Assembly (NCBI GenBank): GCA_020629715.1
Contig: JAHDCU010000005.1
Coordinates: forward strand, 248,001 to 312,000
Length of the DNA: 64,000 nucleotides
Source of the DNA: Saprospiraceae bacterium
Lineage (GTDB): Bacteria; Bacteroidota; Bacteroidia; Chitinophagales; Saprospiraceae
Direction: 5' to 3'
The notes below the pieces were generated by a model. The model saw only the letters and a program-made list of their open reading frames with translations, made no database searches and was not told where the DNA came from. Of the stretch, positions 8,329 to 17,312 are shown one piece after another. Position 1 is the stretch's first letter; every line of letters starts with the position of its first letter. A program made the position numbers and the translations under genes.

Positions 8329-9093
8329 CTAAAAAGATAGACCATATTGAAGTCCGATGTTCAGACCGATCGATTTGAAATTTTTATCCTGATTAGATGA
8401 AATATCTGAATTATTCTCTGGTATTAAATCATCTCTTATGATCTCATTGTAGATATATTCAAATGAGCCATTCCTATAATGCGTTCCAGCATAAATTGTT
8501 ATCCCTTTCCAAATGGGTTTAGATAATTCTATTCCTAGCTTATAAAAGCTTCCACCATTATAGAAAGCCCAATGTCTGGCTGTAAAATCATTTTGAGTAT
8601 TGTATGAATATGAATATAGTTCGTTAGTAGGTTGACTTTTGCTGAGATTCACATCAAGAATTGCATAATCAAACAGAAGTTTAGTATCGAAATATTTGGT
8701 ATTGAATATCTTGAAAAGACCAATAGTGTATCCTGTAAATTGATATCCACTTATGCTATGTGTTCCGCCTTTTCCACTCCACATCCGAGGAAAATTATCA
8801 TAAGTGGATTCTATCAGTTCAAAAGGCTTTTGGAATCCTGCAGAATTCAAATCCAAATTTAGTTTGCTTAGTCTTATTCCGATATTTTTATAGGAGATAC
8901 TAAAGGCAATTGCCTGCGATGCACTATCGTCAGAATATCCGTCCGTAATTTTATCACTAGAAGTTATATCTCCTAAGTTCAAGCCAATATAAGCTTCAAG
9001 AGCGATAGCAATATCAAAGTTAGATTGAGATGTTAGAATATGAAACTGCGATAGTAACAAAGTAACTATCCAAACAATTCTTTTTACTAACAT
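8329..9093 (-). CDS. Putative outer-membrane beta-barrel protein
   Basis: 254 residues of unrecognised family. The N-terminus (MLVKRIVWIVTLLLSQFHILTSQ) is a signal peptide. The remainder alternates short polar/aromatic strands (IGIRLSKLNLDL, YTIGLFKIF, LGIELSKPIWKG, ITIYAGTHYR) and ends in IGLQYGLSF, with the terminal Phe characteristic of outer-membrane barrels recognised by the Bam machinery. About 10-12 strands would fit. The neighbours, the ABC cluster and DUF3276 gene, give no functional clue. The gene converges on the ABC operon. Confidence 0.55.
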   Translation of the reverse strand: MLVKRIVWIVTLLLSQFHILTSQSNFDIAIALEAYIGLNLGDITSSDKITDGYSDDSASQAIAFSISYKNIGIRLSKLNLDLNSAGFQKPFELIESTYDNFPRMWSGKGGTHSISGYQFTGYTIGLFKIFNTKYFDTKLLFDYAILDVNLSKSQPTNELYSYSYNTQNDFTARHWAFYNGGSFYKLGIELSKPIWKGITIYAGTHYRNGSFEYIYNEIIRDDLIPENNSDISSNQDKNFKSIGLNIGLQYGLSF

Positions 9094-9117
9094 ACATGAC
9101 CCTTTATATTATCTAAT

Positions 9118-9531
9118 TTACCAGGACATATCGTCCTCTGAAGTCTCACTTTTAGGCGCTTCTTCCACTACGGGGGCATCTTCAGAAGAGGTAGATTCAT
9201 TATTTCCTTCAGCTTCTGCTAGAGCAGCTTGTTGAGCCTCCCATTCAGCTTGTCTTCTTTCAAATTGTTCGTAGTCATAATCAGGTAACAAATCATTTTT
9301 CACATGATCTACTGCTTCATTAAGTCCACTTACAAATCGATTAAAGTCTTCTTTGTAAAGGTATAGCTTATGTCTAACCGTAGTATTCGTTTGGAATTTT
9401 TTGGTGCTCTCGGTCAAAGTAATGTAATAATCCTCACCCTTAGTCTGTCTTACATCTATGAAGTAAGTTCTTCTTTTACCTGCACGTATTTTTTTACTAA
9501 ATACGGTTTCTTGTCTGTTATCTCTTTCCAC
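9118..9531 (-). CDS. DUF3276 (PUR-alpha-like) nucleic-acid-binding protein
   Basis: 137 residues. The core (about 9-90) holds the DUF3276/PUR pattern VFSKKIRAGKRRTYFIDVR, then YYITLTESTKK and HKLYLYKEDFNRF, a beta-beta-beta-alpha arrangement found almost only in Bacteroidota and spirochaetes, where it binds single-stranded DNA or RNA. A Ser/Glu/Asp-rich tail (about 105-137) is probably disordered. The biological target is unknown. It is a single gene, with 100 bases separating it from the ABC exporter downstream in map order. Confidence 0.85.
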   Translation of the reverse strand: MERDNRQETVFSKKIRAGKRRTYFIDVRQTKGEDYYITLTESTKKFQTNTTVRHKLYLYKEDFNRFVSGLNEAVDHVKNDLLPDYDYEQFERRQAEWEAQQAALAEAEGNNESTSSEDAPVVEEAPKSETSEDDMSW

Positions 9532-9631
9532 AGTTCCCTTGTTTGGTGGTCATCATTTTTATAAATGTACAAAAAACCTTAGGAAACTAGATTTTGTCAA
9601 CCTTTATTTAAGTTAATTGTTAATCTCTCCT

Positions 9632-11413
9632 TTACTCCAGCACTGCAGTCATTTGCTGATTGTAGAGTTCTTCATAATGACCGCCTTCGATATTCATGAG
9701 TTCTTCATGGGTACCCATTTCTATGATCTGCCCTTGATCTAAGACTATGACTTTATCAAAATTGAGCATGCTATATATCCTATGGGTTATGATGATAGCA
9801 GTCTTGCCCTTTAGAGTATGATCCAAGTGATGCATGATCTTTTGCTCAGTATTGGTATCTACAGCGCTTAGACAATCATCCAATATAACGATTTCGGGAT
9901 CCTTGATAAATGCCCTTGCTATAGATATACGCTGTTTCTGACCACCAGATAAGGTCACACCACGTTCGCCTATTTTGGTATCATATCCATCAGACAAGCT
10001 CTCTATATCTTCTTTGATGGCAGCGTATTCTGTAAATTGCACGACCTCTTCTTTCGTGGCATTGGAGTTACCGAATTTTACATTGTTTTCTATCGTATCG
10101 CTAAACAAGAAAACATCTTGGGGTACGTAGGCCACCTTTTGTCGTAGTACATCTAAATCTATTTTTTCAATGGGTGTACCAGCGATTTTTATAGTGCCTT
10201 CCGTCACATCGTAGAGCCTTACCAGTAGATCGGCTAGAGTACTTTTGCCCGAGGCAGTTTTACCCACAATAGCAAGGCGCTCACCGTCTTGTATACTGAA
10301 ACTTACATTATTCAATGCTTTTATACCTGTATCTTTATAAGTAAAGCCGACGTTTTTAAATTCAATTTGGCCATTAATTGTATCAATACCCTGTGTATCA
10401 TTTTTGATGGCAGGTTCTACATCCCAAAATTCATTGATTCTCTTTTGAGATGCTGCTGCCTGCTGTATGATAGAGGCTATCCAACCGATAGATGTAAATG
10501 GCCACGTGAGGTAGTTGATATAGATGACGAATTCTGCAATATTTCCTGGGGTTGCAAGCCCTTTTTCTACTTGTAGAGCACCTATATATATAGTCAGTAT
10601 AGTACTGATACTGATCATCAAAATCATCAAAGGAAAGAATAATGCTTGCACATTGGCAAGGTCCATAGATTTCTTTTTGAACTGATCACTTTCTTCTGCG
10701 AAGTACTCCGAAAATTGATTCTCTTTATTGTAAGATTTTACTACCCGAATACCGCTGTATACCTCTTGAGCTATACTATTGAGCTTAGCCAACTGTTTTT
10801 GTATGAGTTCGCTCTTTTTATTAATGATGCTACTGACCACATAAATAGATATAGATAAAAAAGGAAGGGGGAGCAGCGTCCATAAGGTAAGCGTAACATT
10901 GGATTGTAGCATGGCATAGATGACCATTACGAATAATGCAGTAAGATTAAGCCCATATAAGATGGCTGGGCCGAGATACATACGTACTTTACTCACGTCC
11001 TCAGATACCCGAGACATGAGGTCTCCAGTTTTGTTTTGTTTGAAAAAAGCTTGATGCAATTTCTCATAATGACCAAAAATATCGCGTCTGAGATCATACT
11101 CAATGAGCCTACTCATCACAATGATAGTCTGTCTAGTCCAGTACATGAAAAATCCCATCACTACTGCGAGACCAATCAGGATACCCGCAAACTTTAAAAT
11201 CTCATCGTTGACAGAGGAGCCGTCAGGAACAATAGAATCGACCGTTTTATACTTGATTTGTTGAATATAGTTAATTACGTAGTCCAGACTATCTCTAATC
11301 TTTTGAGGTATCAAAGATTTGAGATAATTTGAAATCGCAACACAAAGGATTCCAAATAGTAAATGCCATTTGTAGCGTAATATGTACTTATTTAGAACCT
11401 GTAGATCTTTCAT
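9632..11413 (-). CDS. ABC exporter half-transporter, membrane plus ATPase domains
   Basis: 593 residues from the ATG at 11413 (MKDLQVLNKYILRYKWHL). The frame remains open upstream to 11512, but that extension overlaps fbp and shows no homology. Residues 1-320 are a six-helix type I exporter domain. The nucleotide-binding domain (about 350-590) has Walker A GKTASGKST (383-391), LSGGQKQR and Walker B VILDDCLSAVD. The residue after the Walker B Asp, normally a catalytic Glu, is Asp here, as in one site of YheH/MdlA-like heterodimers. No partner half-transporter is adjacent. MsbA-like lipid or peptide export is possible, but the substrate cannot be assigned. Confidence 0.88.
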   Translation of the reverse strand: MKDLQVLNKYILRYKWHLLFGILCVAISNYLKSLIPQKIRDSLDYVINYIQQIKYKTVDSIVPDGSSVNDEILKFAGILIGLAVVMGFFMYWTRQTIIVMSRLIEYDLRRDIFGHYEKLHQAFFKQNKTGDLMSRVSEDVSKVRMYLGPAILYGLNLTALFVMVIYAMLQSNVTLTLWTLLPLPFLSISIYVVSSIINKKSELIQKQLAKLNSIAQEVYSGIRVVKSYNKENQFSEYFAEESDQFKKKSMDLANVQALFFPLMILMISISTILTIYIGALQVEKGLATPGNIAEFVIYINYLTWPFTSIGWIASIIQQAAASQKRINEFWDVEPAIKNDTQGIDTINGQIEFKNVGFTYKDTGIKALNNVSFSIQDGERLAIVGKTASGKSTLADLLVRLYDVTEGTIKIAGTPIEKIDLDVLRQKVAYVPQDVFLFSDTIENNVKFGNSNATKEEVVQFTEYAAIKEDIESLSDGYDTKIGERGVTLSGGQKQRISIARAFIKDPEIVILDDCLSAVDTNTEQKIMHHLDHTLKGKTAIIITHRIYSMLNFDKVIVLDQGQIIEMGTHEELMNIEGGHYEELYNQQMTAVLE

Positions 11414-11419
11414 GCTTTG

Positions 11420-11427
11420 CAAAAGTA
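11420..11427 (-). promoter_or_regulatory. Candidate -7 element for the ABC exporter
   Basis: On the minus strand this is TACTTTTG, identical to the rpoD -7 element, only seven bases before the exporter ATG at 11413. If used, the transcript would be leaderless or nearly so. A -33 element was not found. Confidence 0.3.
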
Positions 11428-11511
11428 GTAAATAAACAGGGGGATCACTCGTTTTGTTTGTAAGCTTAAAATAAAGCTTTTTTTGGCTTGAAATATGTTT
11501 AATATTTAACA

Positions 11512-12522
11512 ATGAAAAAGATTACTACACTGGACGAATTTATCATCAAAAGCCAAAAGAGCTACAATGATGCCACGGGTCAGTTAACTCGATTGCTTCG
11601 TGATATTGGTATAGCAAGCAAGATCATAAATCGTGAAGTCAATATGGCTGGCCTAGTTAACATTCTCGGGGTGCACGGTGATGAAAATGCATCTGGCGAT
11701 AAGGTCCAAAAGCTAGATATTTTCGCCAATGAACGCATGATCGACTGCCTTCAAAATAGTGGAGAATGTGCAGCTATAGTATCGGAGGAAAACAAGGAAA
11801 TCATCATCCTGGATAAAGTAAAGGGAAAAGATCCACAGTATGTATTGGTAATGGACCCTCTTGATGGATCTAGTAATATTGATGTCAATGTAAGTGTAGG
11901 TACCATCTTTGGGATTTATAAAAGGAAATCTAATGTCAGTCAGGATCCTGGAAAAGAAGATTTTCTTCAAAAAGGTGCTGATTTAGTGGCTTCAGGATAT
12001 GTATTATATGGTACTTCTACCATTTTGGTTTATACGACAGGTAATGGAGTCAATGGCTTTACATTAGATCCTTCATTGGGAGAGTTTTGCTTATCCCATC
12101 CTGATATTAAGATGCCCGATCGAGGTAATTATTACAGCGTAAATCAGGGCTATTATCTGAAGTTTGATGTAGAGATCAGACGATTTATCGATCAGTGTAA
12201 TGATGACAATCTCAGATTGCGATATATAGGCAGCATGGTGTCTGACCTACATCGGATATTGTTCCAAGGGGGAATATTTCTGTATCCAAATACGAGAAAA
12301 TATCCTCATGGTAAACTGCGCTTACTTTATGAATGCAATCCTATGGCGATGATCATAGAGCAAGCCGGTGGAATAGCTATCACTTGTAAGTTAGATCGAG
12401 TTCTTGAGTTAGATGTTCATGATATTCATCAGCGATCTACTATTGCTTTAGGATCGGCAGCCATGGTAGATGATATGAAAGCATTTGTAGCGAGATACAG
12501 TAGCCCTTCAACTTCATTTTAG
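11512..12522 (+). CDS. fbp: Fructose-1,6-bisphosphatase, class I
   Basis: 336 residues, the usual length for class I FBPase. The metal/substrate signature DPLDGSSNIDVNVSVGTIFG is at residues 115-134, preceded by SEENKE (91-96), which supplies metal-binding acidic residues. The C-terminal part has KLRLLYECNPMAMIIEQAGG, typical of the family. It hydrolyses fructose-1,6-bisphosphate in gluconeogenesis, in the cytoplasm. It is transcribed divergently from the ABC exporter across 98 bases. A gluconeogenic enzyme fits a heterotroph using lipids and peptides, as other genes here suggest. Confidence 0.95.
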   Translation: MKKITTLDEFIIKSQKSYNDATGQLTRLLRDIGIASKIINREVNMAGLVNILGVHGDENASGDKVQKLDIFANERMIDCLQNSGECAAIVSEENKEIIILDKVKGKDPQYVLVMDPLDGSSNIDVNVSVGTIFGIYKRKSNVSQDPGKEDFLQKGADLVASGYVLYGTSTILVYTTGNGVNGFTLDPSLGEFCLSHPDIKMPDRGNYYSVNQGYYLKFDVEIRRFIDQCNDDNLRLRYIGSMVSDLHRILFQGGIFLYPNTRKYPHGKLRLLYECNPMAMIIEQAGGIAITCKLDRVLELDVHDIHQRSTIALGSAAMVDDMKAFVARYSSPSTSF

Positions 12523-12573
12523 AAAATCGTTGGCTTTACCTTTCTTAGGCTTAGGCTATAATCGTATTTTGGA

Positions 12574-14580
12574 TTGGTGAAGCAATCCTATATACTGCCT
12601 AGTTTGATTTTTTTCATTTGGATACCTTTTATGGATGGTAGTCTATATGGGCAAAATTTATGTAACAATATACCTGTAAATAAATCTTCCGTTGTTTCGG
12701 ATTATCATATCTCAGTAGAGCTTTTTCCAGAAGATAAAAAGGCCCTATGCTTACAGTCATTAAGTTGGAAAAATACTTCTCCTGATACGATTAGAGAGAT
12801 TCCATTTTATATGTATCTCAATGCTTTCAAAAATTTGCAATCTTCTTATTTGAAGGGTAGTGGAGGTGAGATTTTTGGTAGATCCTTGACTAATAACAGT
12901 AAGAAGGAATGGGGCTGGATAGAAATCACTAAAATCAAATCCAAAAATGGACAAGATCTAAAGAAGGAACTTAGGTATATCCAGCTTGATGACGGTAATG
13001 ATAATGATCAATCCGTTGTACAATTGAAACTCAACGAAGAGCTCTTACCAGGAGATCATATTTCTCTTGAAATTGAATTTGAGGCAAAACTGCCATATAT
13101 TATATCTAGGGCGGGGTATAGTAAAAATGATTATTACTTTTTCAATCATTGGTACCCACAGCCAGGCGTATACGAACAAGATAAAAATGGTAATTGGGGA
13201 TGGAATTGTCATCAATTTTTTAGAGGAACGGAGTTCTATGCTGATTTTGGAGATTATTTGGTAGATATTATCATAGATCAAAGATTTGTCGTGGGAGCTA
13301 GTGGTTGTGAGGTAAATAAAATAGATCTACCTGATGGGAAAGTTAGATATACCTACCAAGCTAATAATGTTATTGATTTTGCTTGGATAGCATATCCATT
13401 GTTTGAGGAGTATAATGATACCTACAAGGATGTACAGATAAAGATGCTAATACCTGAAGAGCATTGTATGATGGCACCGCGATATTTAGACGCTGTAAAG
13501 TATGCATTCGAGTATCTCGAGAAGCATGTGGGACCGTATCCATATCCAAGTATTACGATCTGTGATCCACCAATGCATGCCTTGAGATCGGGTTTGATGG
13601 AGTATCCAATGTTGATCACATGTGGTTCATTTTATAATTTCCCGACAGGAATACGTACCATAGAATCGCTGGTGATTCATGAGTTTACTCATATGTATTT
13701 TATGGCAACGATCGCTACCAATGAGAAAGAAGAAGCATGGATGGATGAAGGGTTTGTGACGCTTTATGAAGATAAGATCATGGATCATTATTATGGTAAA
13801 AAGTCTAGTTTAGTTGATTTTTATGGACTAAAGTCTGGGAATAGTGAAAATACTAGACTGGAGTATACTACAATGAATAACCCTTCGGAAGGAGCTATAG
13901 CTCGACCAGGTTGGGAAATTAATGGTGATTATAAAGGCTTGATTTACGCTAAGACTGCTACGATGCTCCGCAGCCTAGAAGGGTATATGGGTGAAGAATC
14001 ATTTGAAGAAATGATAAAGTCGTATTTCTACACTTGGAAATTTAAGCATCCTAAAGAGGCCGACTTTAGGGCTCATCTTCGGGAGCACGTAAGAAGTAAT
14101 GTGGTGGATTATCAGATTGACTATGATCGATTTTTAGATGAATGTCTCCATGGTGTTGCACAAGTAGATTATAGTATCGATTATGTCCGAATTCAAGCTC
14201 GTGAGGATAAGAAAGGCGTATTTGGTCATGGTGATGCAAAAACATATATATCTAAGACTTCTGATCAATCTGATCTTATGATAGGAATTACAAATCTAGG
14301 TACCATGAACGTACCAGTAGAGATACTATGCACCTTTGAATGTGGAAGAGATACATTATTTTTTCTTGATCAATGGCAACAAGAATACCATTTAATACTG
14401 CCTTCAGATCAAGTATCTAGAGTAGAAATAGATCCTTATCTCAAATTACCTTTGGATGTAAATTTGAATAATAACAGCTATCTGATAAATTCATCCTCAG
14501 CTGAGTCTAATGCAGACTTGTTATGGTCGTCGAGCAAGTGGTCTTATACCCTAATTGATATCTTAAGCTGGATATTTTGA
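12574..14580 (+). CDS. M1-family zinc metallopeptidase, secreted
   Basis: 668 residues if translation begins at TTG 12574; the adjacent GTG at 12577 is equally possible, and no ATG precedes the hydrophobic signal segment (SYILPSLIFFIWIPF). The catalytic site is HEFTH (369-373) with the third zinc ligand Glu392 in EEAWMDEGF, 19 residues on as in gluzincins. The exopeptidase-loop region reads SGLMEYPML, a variant of GxMEN. The protein is predicted to be exported and to degrade peptides. It overlaps the next membrane-protein gene by one base at TGATG, so the two are probably translated together. Confidence 0.87.
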   Translation: MVKQSYILPSLIFFIWIPFMDGSLYGQNLCNNIPVNKSSVVSDYHISVELFPEDKKALCLQSLSWKNTSPDTIREIPFYMYLNAFKNLQSSYLKGSGGEIFGRSLTNNSKKEWGWIEITKIKSKNGQDLKKELRYIQLDDGNDNDQSVVQLKLNEELLPGDHISLEIEFEAKLPYIISRAGYSKNDYYFFNHWYPQPGVYEQDKNGNWGWNCHQFFRGTEFYADFGDYLVDIIIDQRFVVGASGCEVNKIDLPDGKVRYTYQANNVIDFAWIAYPLFEEYNDTYKDVQIKMLIPEEHCMMAPRYLDAVKYAFEYLEKHVGPYPYPSITICDPPMHALRSGLMEYPMLITCGSFYNFPTGIRTIESLVIHEFTHMYFMATIATNEKEEAWMDEGFVTLYEDKIMDHYYGKKSSLVDFYGLKSGNSENTRLEYTTMNNPSEGAIARPGWEINGDYKGLIYAKTATMLRSLEGYMGEESFEEMIKSYFYTWKFKHPKEADFRAHLREHVRSNVVDYQIDYDRFLDECLHGVAQVDYSIDYVRIQAREDKKGVFGHGDAKTYISKTSDQSDLMIGITNLGTMNVPVEILCTFECGRDTLFFLDQWQQEYHLILPSDQVSRVEIDPYLKLPLDVNLNNNSYLINSSSAESNADLLWSSSKWSYTLIDILSWIF

Positions 14581-15365
14581 TGTCTATTATGAAACATATC
14601 ATTGCTAAACATTGGAGGCAGCTGCTTTTCATCTACACAGTGCAATTGGGGATTTCCTTACTAGTGTTTTATTTGTTGTCGACCATGTTCTCTTCTCTGA
14701 ATAATACGCAAGCTTACAGTTTGATACACCGATTGGATAGGACAGTTCTTGCTGATTTTATGCAAGCCAACCCCTCCGCATTTGATTTGTTCAGCTGTAT
14801 GTCGATGATATTGATTTTAGGATATATGATGATATCTACTTTTCTTAATGCAGGATTGATTAAATCATTTATCGAAGATCGTATTCACATAAAAAGTCTA
14901 CTACAATACGGTGCAAAATATTTTTGGAAGATGCTTTGCATTAATGGTGTTTGCATTCTAAGCTTTTTATTAATTGGTACTATATCGTTTTTAAGCTTCT
15001 TTTTAATAGTTGGAGATCCTATTCTATATTTTGATACCGAACGTCCATTTGTTCATTCGATGTTATTTCTTTCTCTAATGATGCTTTTCCTATCATTCCT
15101 AATTTACGTAAGCATACTTCTTGTCAAAATAGGATTACTTAGGGATTTGAAACTCAAAAGTGCCTGGAATATCGCTAAGCGAAAACTATGGAAGTCTCTC
15201 ATGATTGTTATGTTCTACCTAGTCTTAGTTGTTGTCGTAAAGCAAGTGTTTGCAGGGATATTGTCGAGTAGTTTAAGTTTTTTTCTCACTTTTTTTATCA
15301 TTCAAATATCTTCAATTGTTGTGATTATCATTAGATCGCTCATGTATCATAATTTATTGAAATAG
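14580..15365 (+). CDS. Uncharacterised polytopic membrane protein coupled to the M1 peptidase
   Basis: 261 residues from the ATG overlapping the preceding TGA stop (TGATG); an ATG at 14589 is the next alternative. Hydrophobic segments occur near residues 14-36, 68-90, 117-145, 160-183 and 205-258 in mostly Leu/Ile/Phe-rich sequence. No catalytic or transporter motif is recognisable. The overlap implies co-translation with the M1 peptidase, so a role in its membrane placement or product uptake is possible but is only inference. Confidence 0.6.
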   Translation: MSIMKHIIAKHWRQLLFIYTVQLGISLLVFYLLSTMFSSLNNTQAYSLIHRLDRTVLADFMQANPSAFDLFSCMSMILILGYMMISTFLNAGLIKSFIEDRIHIKSLLQYGAKYFWKMLCINGVCILSFLLIGTISFLSFFLIVGDPILYFDTERPFVHSMLFLSLMMLFLSFLIYVSILLVKIGLLRDLKLKSAWNIAKRKLWKSLMIVMFYLVLVVVVKQVFAGILSSSLSFFLTFFIIQISSIVVIIIRSLMYHNLLK

Positions 15366-15381
15366 AATAAGTTATGGTTAT

Positions 15382-15402
15382 GTTAATACTTTGAATATTA
15401 AC
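15382..15402. promoter_or_regulatory. Inverted repeat upstream of proteorhodopsin
   Basis: GTTAATA (15382-15388) and TATTAAC (15396-15402) form a perfect 7-base inverted repeat around a 7-base spacer. It lies about 130 bases before the proteorhodopsin ATG in a 163-base AT-rich gap. It could be a regulator site or the weak end of the preceding transcript. AT-rich palindromes arise easily by chance. Confidence 0.25.
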
Positions 15403-15528
15403 ATTAATGCAATATTAAATAGATGTAATTTTAAATTATACAAAAATAAAATATTGCATATGGTGAACAATGACGATTATTAACTGTCTAAGTTTAATGT
15501 AATTATTGTTAAACAAAACTAAACTATT

Positions 15529-16266
15529 ATGTTCTATCTTGCCGATATTGTTAGCATACCGAAGGACGATCCAGTAGCATTTACATTTTTTACTGGATAC
15601 ATGGCTATGGCAGCCGCTTCTCTATTTTTCTTTATGGAAAGAAGTCAGGTTGACCGAAAGTGGAAAACCTCTTTACTCGTTTCAGGTCTCATAACGGCCA
15701 TAGCGGCTGTACATTACTATTACATGAGAGACTATTATGCTGCAACAGGTGAAAACCCTACAGCATTGAGGTATATTGATTGGACTCTTACTGTTCCATT
15801 AATGTGCATTGAATTTTATTTATTATTAAAGCCCGCAGGAGCAAAGACTAGCTTCTTATGGAAGTTAATTATAGCGTCTGTTTGGATGTTAGTAGCTGGT
15901 TATATTGGCGAAGCATTCAATCCACCTGGAGGAGACACTATGCATTCAGTTACCTGGGGAGTCATCTCTACGATAGGTTATGTATATATACTTTACAGTG
16001 CATGGTTTGGTGAAGCTGCACAACTTGCTGATGCGTCTGACAGTACAGCTGTCAAGAAAGGTATTAAGGCACTTGCATGGTTCGTTCTTGCAGGGTGGGC
16101 CATTTATCCGATAGGATATATGTGTATGCCTGGTGGATGGTTGAGCAGTGTTTTCCAACCATCTGATGTTGATTTATTTTATAATATCGCGGATGCGATT
16201 AATAAGATAGGTTTTGGACTTGTGGTATATAGCATTGCAATGTCAGAGTCTAAAAGTACTTCTTAA
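15529..16266 (+). CDS. Proteorhodopsin, outward proton pump, predicted green-absorbing with carotenoid window
   Basis: 245 residues, seven transmembrane helices, no obvious cleavable signal. Helix C reads RYIDWTLTVPLMCIEF: Asp84 (acceptor), Thr88 and Glu95 (donor) give the DTE proton-pump motif, with Arg81 before it. Met92 is at the spectral-tuning position (GPR 105), predicting green absorption. His62 matches the His that pairs with the acceptor. Lys226 in ADAINKIGFG binds retinal. Helix E aligns without gaps to green proteorhodopsin through VYxxYxxWxGE, which places Gly144 opposite GPR Phe152, the position where xanthorhodopsin-like pumps have the glycine that admits an antenna carotenoid. 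The Blh gene follows. Confidence 0.95.
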   Translation: MFYLADIVSIPKDDPVAFTFFTGYMAMAAASLFFFMERSQVDRKWKTSLLVSGLITAIAAVHYYYMRDYYAATGENPTALRYIDWTLTVPLMCIEFYLLLKPAGAKTSFLWKLIIASVWMLVAGYIGEAFNPPGGDTMHSVTWGVISTIGYVYILYSAWFGEAAQLADASDSTAVKKGIKALAWFVLAGWAIYPIGYMCMPGGWLSSVFQPSDVDLFYNIADAINKIGFGLVVYSIAMSESKSTS

Positions 16267-16292
16267 TCTTTTATATCTGATTATATAGAAAG

Positions 16293-16329
16293 TTCCAGTA
16301 ACGCTGATAGAGTGTTACTGGAATTTTTT
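16293..16329 (+). terminator. Intrinsic terminator between proteorhodopsin and blh
   Basis: TTCCAGTAAC (16293-16302) and GTTACTGGAA (16314-16323) form a perfect 10-bp stem with an 11-base loop, followed by six T (16324-16329). Preceding A residues can pair with the T run. It begins 27 bases after the proteorhodopsin stop and should cut most transcripts before blh. Confidence 0.8.
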
Positions 16330-16341
16330 GTACATGGAAAT

Positions 16342-17259
16342 ATGCTAGAGAGATTAGAACATATCGACTTCAGACTATTGGTAATAACCTTAATATGTTT
16401 GTTACTTTACAATTTTATCGGGGATTTTGAAATATATAATTCCATATACTTCGGTGCATTTTTCATTTTGATCCTAGGTATACCGCATGGTGCTATAGAT
16501 CATATTATATTTTTTAAGGTATCTAATTCGGGAAAATCAAGTTGGAGTAGGTTTATTTTACTTTATGTAAGCTGTAGCATATTATATGGGATTGTTTGGT
16601 ATTTCAGTCCTATGATTGCTTTGGGTATATTTGTACTAGTCTCAGCATATCATTTTGGTGAAGGGCAGCTACATTATATATCAGTAAAAAAATCTTGGAT
16701 AAGAAGCATTTTTTTTCTTAGCTATGGTATGACGGTGCTTGCTTCATTTTTTTATTACCATACGGATTTTTGTGTATCCATTTTAGATCAATTGAATACC
16801 GATATAGCCATATACTGGGTTCGTATTACTAGAAGCTTATATCATTTATTTCTTGCCTTATTATTTTTTAAACTCCTCGTATTAGTTTTAGATAGGCATA
16901 TCAAGCTAGTAGAATTTTTGAACGAAATATTAGTTGTTATCGTTATCCATATTGTTTTTTTAACCCTTCCTCCCTTACTTGCATTTTCTTTTTATTTCTG
17001 TGTATGGCATTCTATCAAGGTACTATCACATCAGTATAATCTTTTGAAAGAAATAGATAATGTGGTTATTATTCCTTTTGTAAAGAAACTGCTTCCCTAT
17101 ACTACCATCGCTGTTTTTGGTATAGTGCTAGCTGTATTACTATCCAACGTAGGATTGATTTCATGGAATCCGCTACTATCATTTTTCGTAATGATCAGTT
17201 TGATTACACTACCACATGCTTATGTGATGAGCATGATGTATCTGTTTAGAAATAACTAA
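16342..17259 (+). CDS. blh: Brp/Blh-family beta-carotene 15,15'-dioxygenase
   Basis: 305 residues from ATG 16342. An upstream GTG at 16312 lies inside the terminator hairpin, so I reject it. The protein is polytopic and carries the family's conserved histidines: LGIPHGAIDH (His49, His54), SAYHFGEGQLHY (His104, His111), CVWHSIKVLSH (His223, His230) and TLPHAYVM (His292). It cleaves beta-carotene symmetrically to two retinal molecules, supplying the chromophore of the adjacent proteorhodopsin. No carotenoid biosynthesis genes (crtEBIY) are in the window. The intervening terminator suggests blh is expressed at a lower level than the opsin or from read-through. Confidence 0.92.
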   Translation: MLERLEHIDFRLLVITLICLLLYNFIGDFEIYNSIYFGAFFILILGIPHGAIDHIIFFKVSNSGKSSWSRFILLYVSCSILYGIVWYFSPMIALGIFVLVSAYHFGEGQLHYISVKKSWIRSIFFLSYGMTVLASFFYYHTDFCVSILDQLNTDIAIYWVRITRSLYHLFLALLFFKLLVLVLDRHIKLVEFLNEILVVIVIHIVFLTLPPLLAFSFYFCVWHSIKVLSHQYNLLKEIDNVVIIPFVKKLLPYTTIAVFGIVLAVLLSNVGLISWNPLLSFFVMISLITLPHAYVMSMMYLFRNN

Positions 17260-17312
17260 AGGAATCAGCAATAATTAGCTAAACTTACTTAACCTAGTTC
17301 AAAAGAGGCAGG

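Noticed and set aside
11414-11512. N-terminal extension of the ABC exporter to 11512
   Set aside because: It would overlap the fbp start and adds 33 residues with no exporter homology; ATG 11413 gives a normal start.
16312-16341. GTG start ten codons upstream of the chosen blh ATG
   Set aside because: It lies in the loop and right arm of the intrinsic terminator, and the extra residues do not improve the protein.
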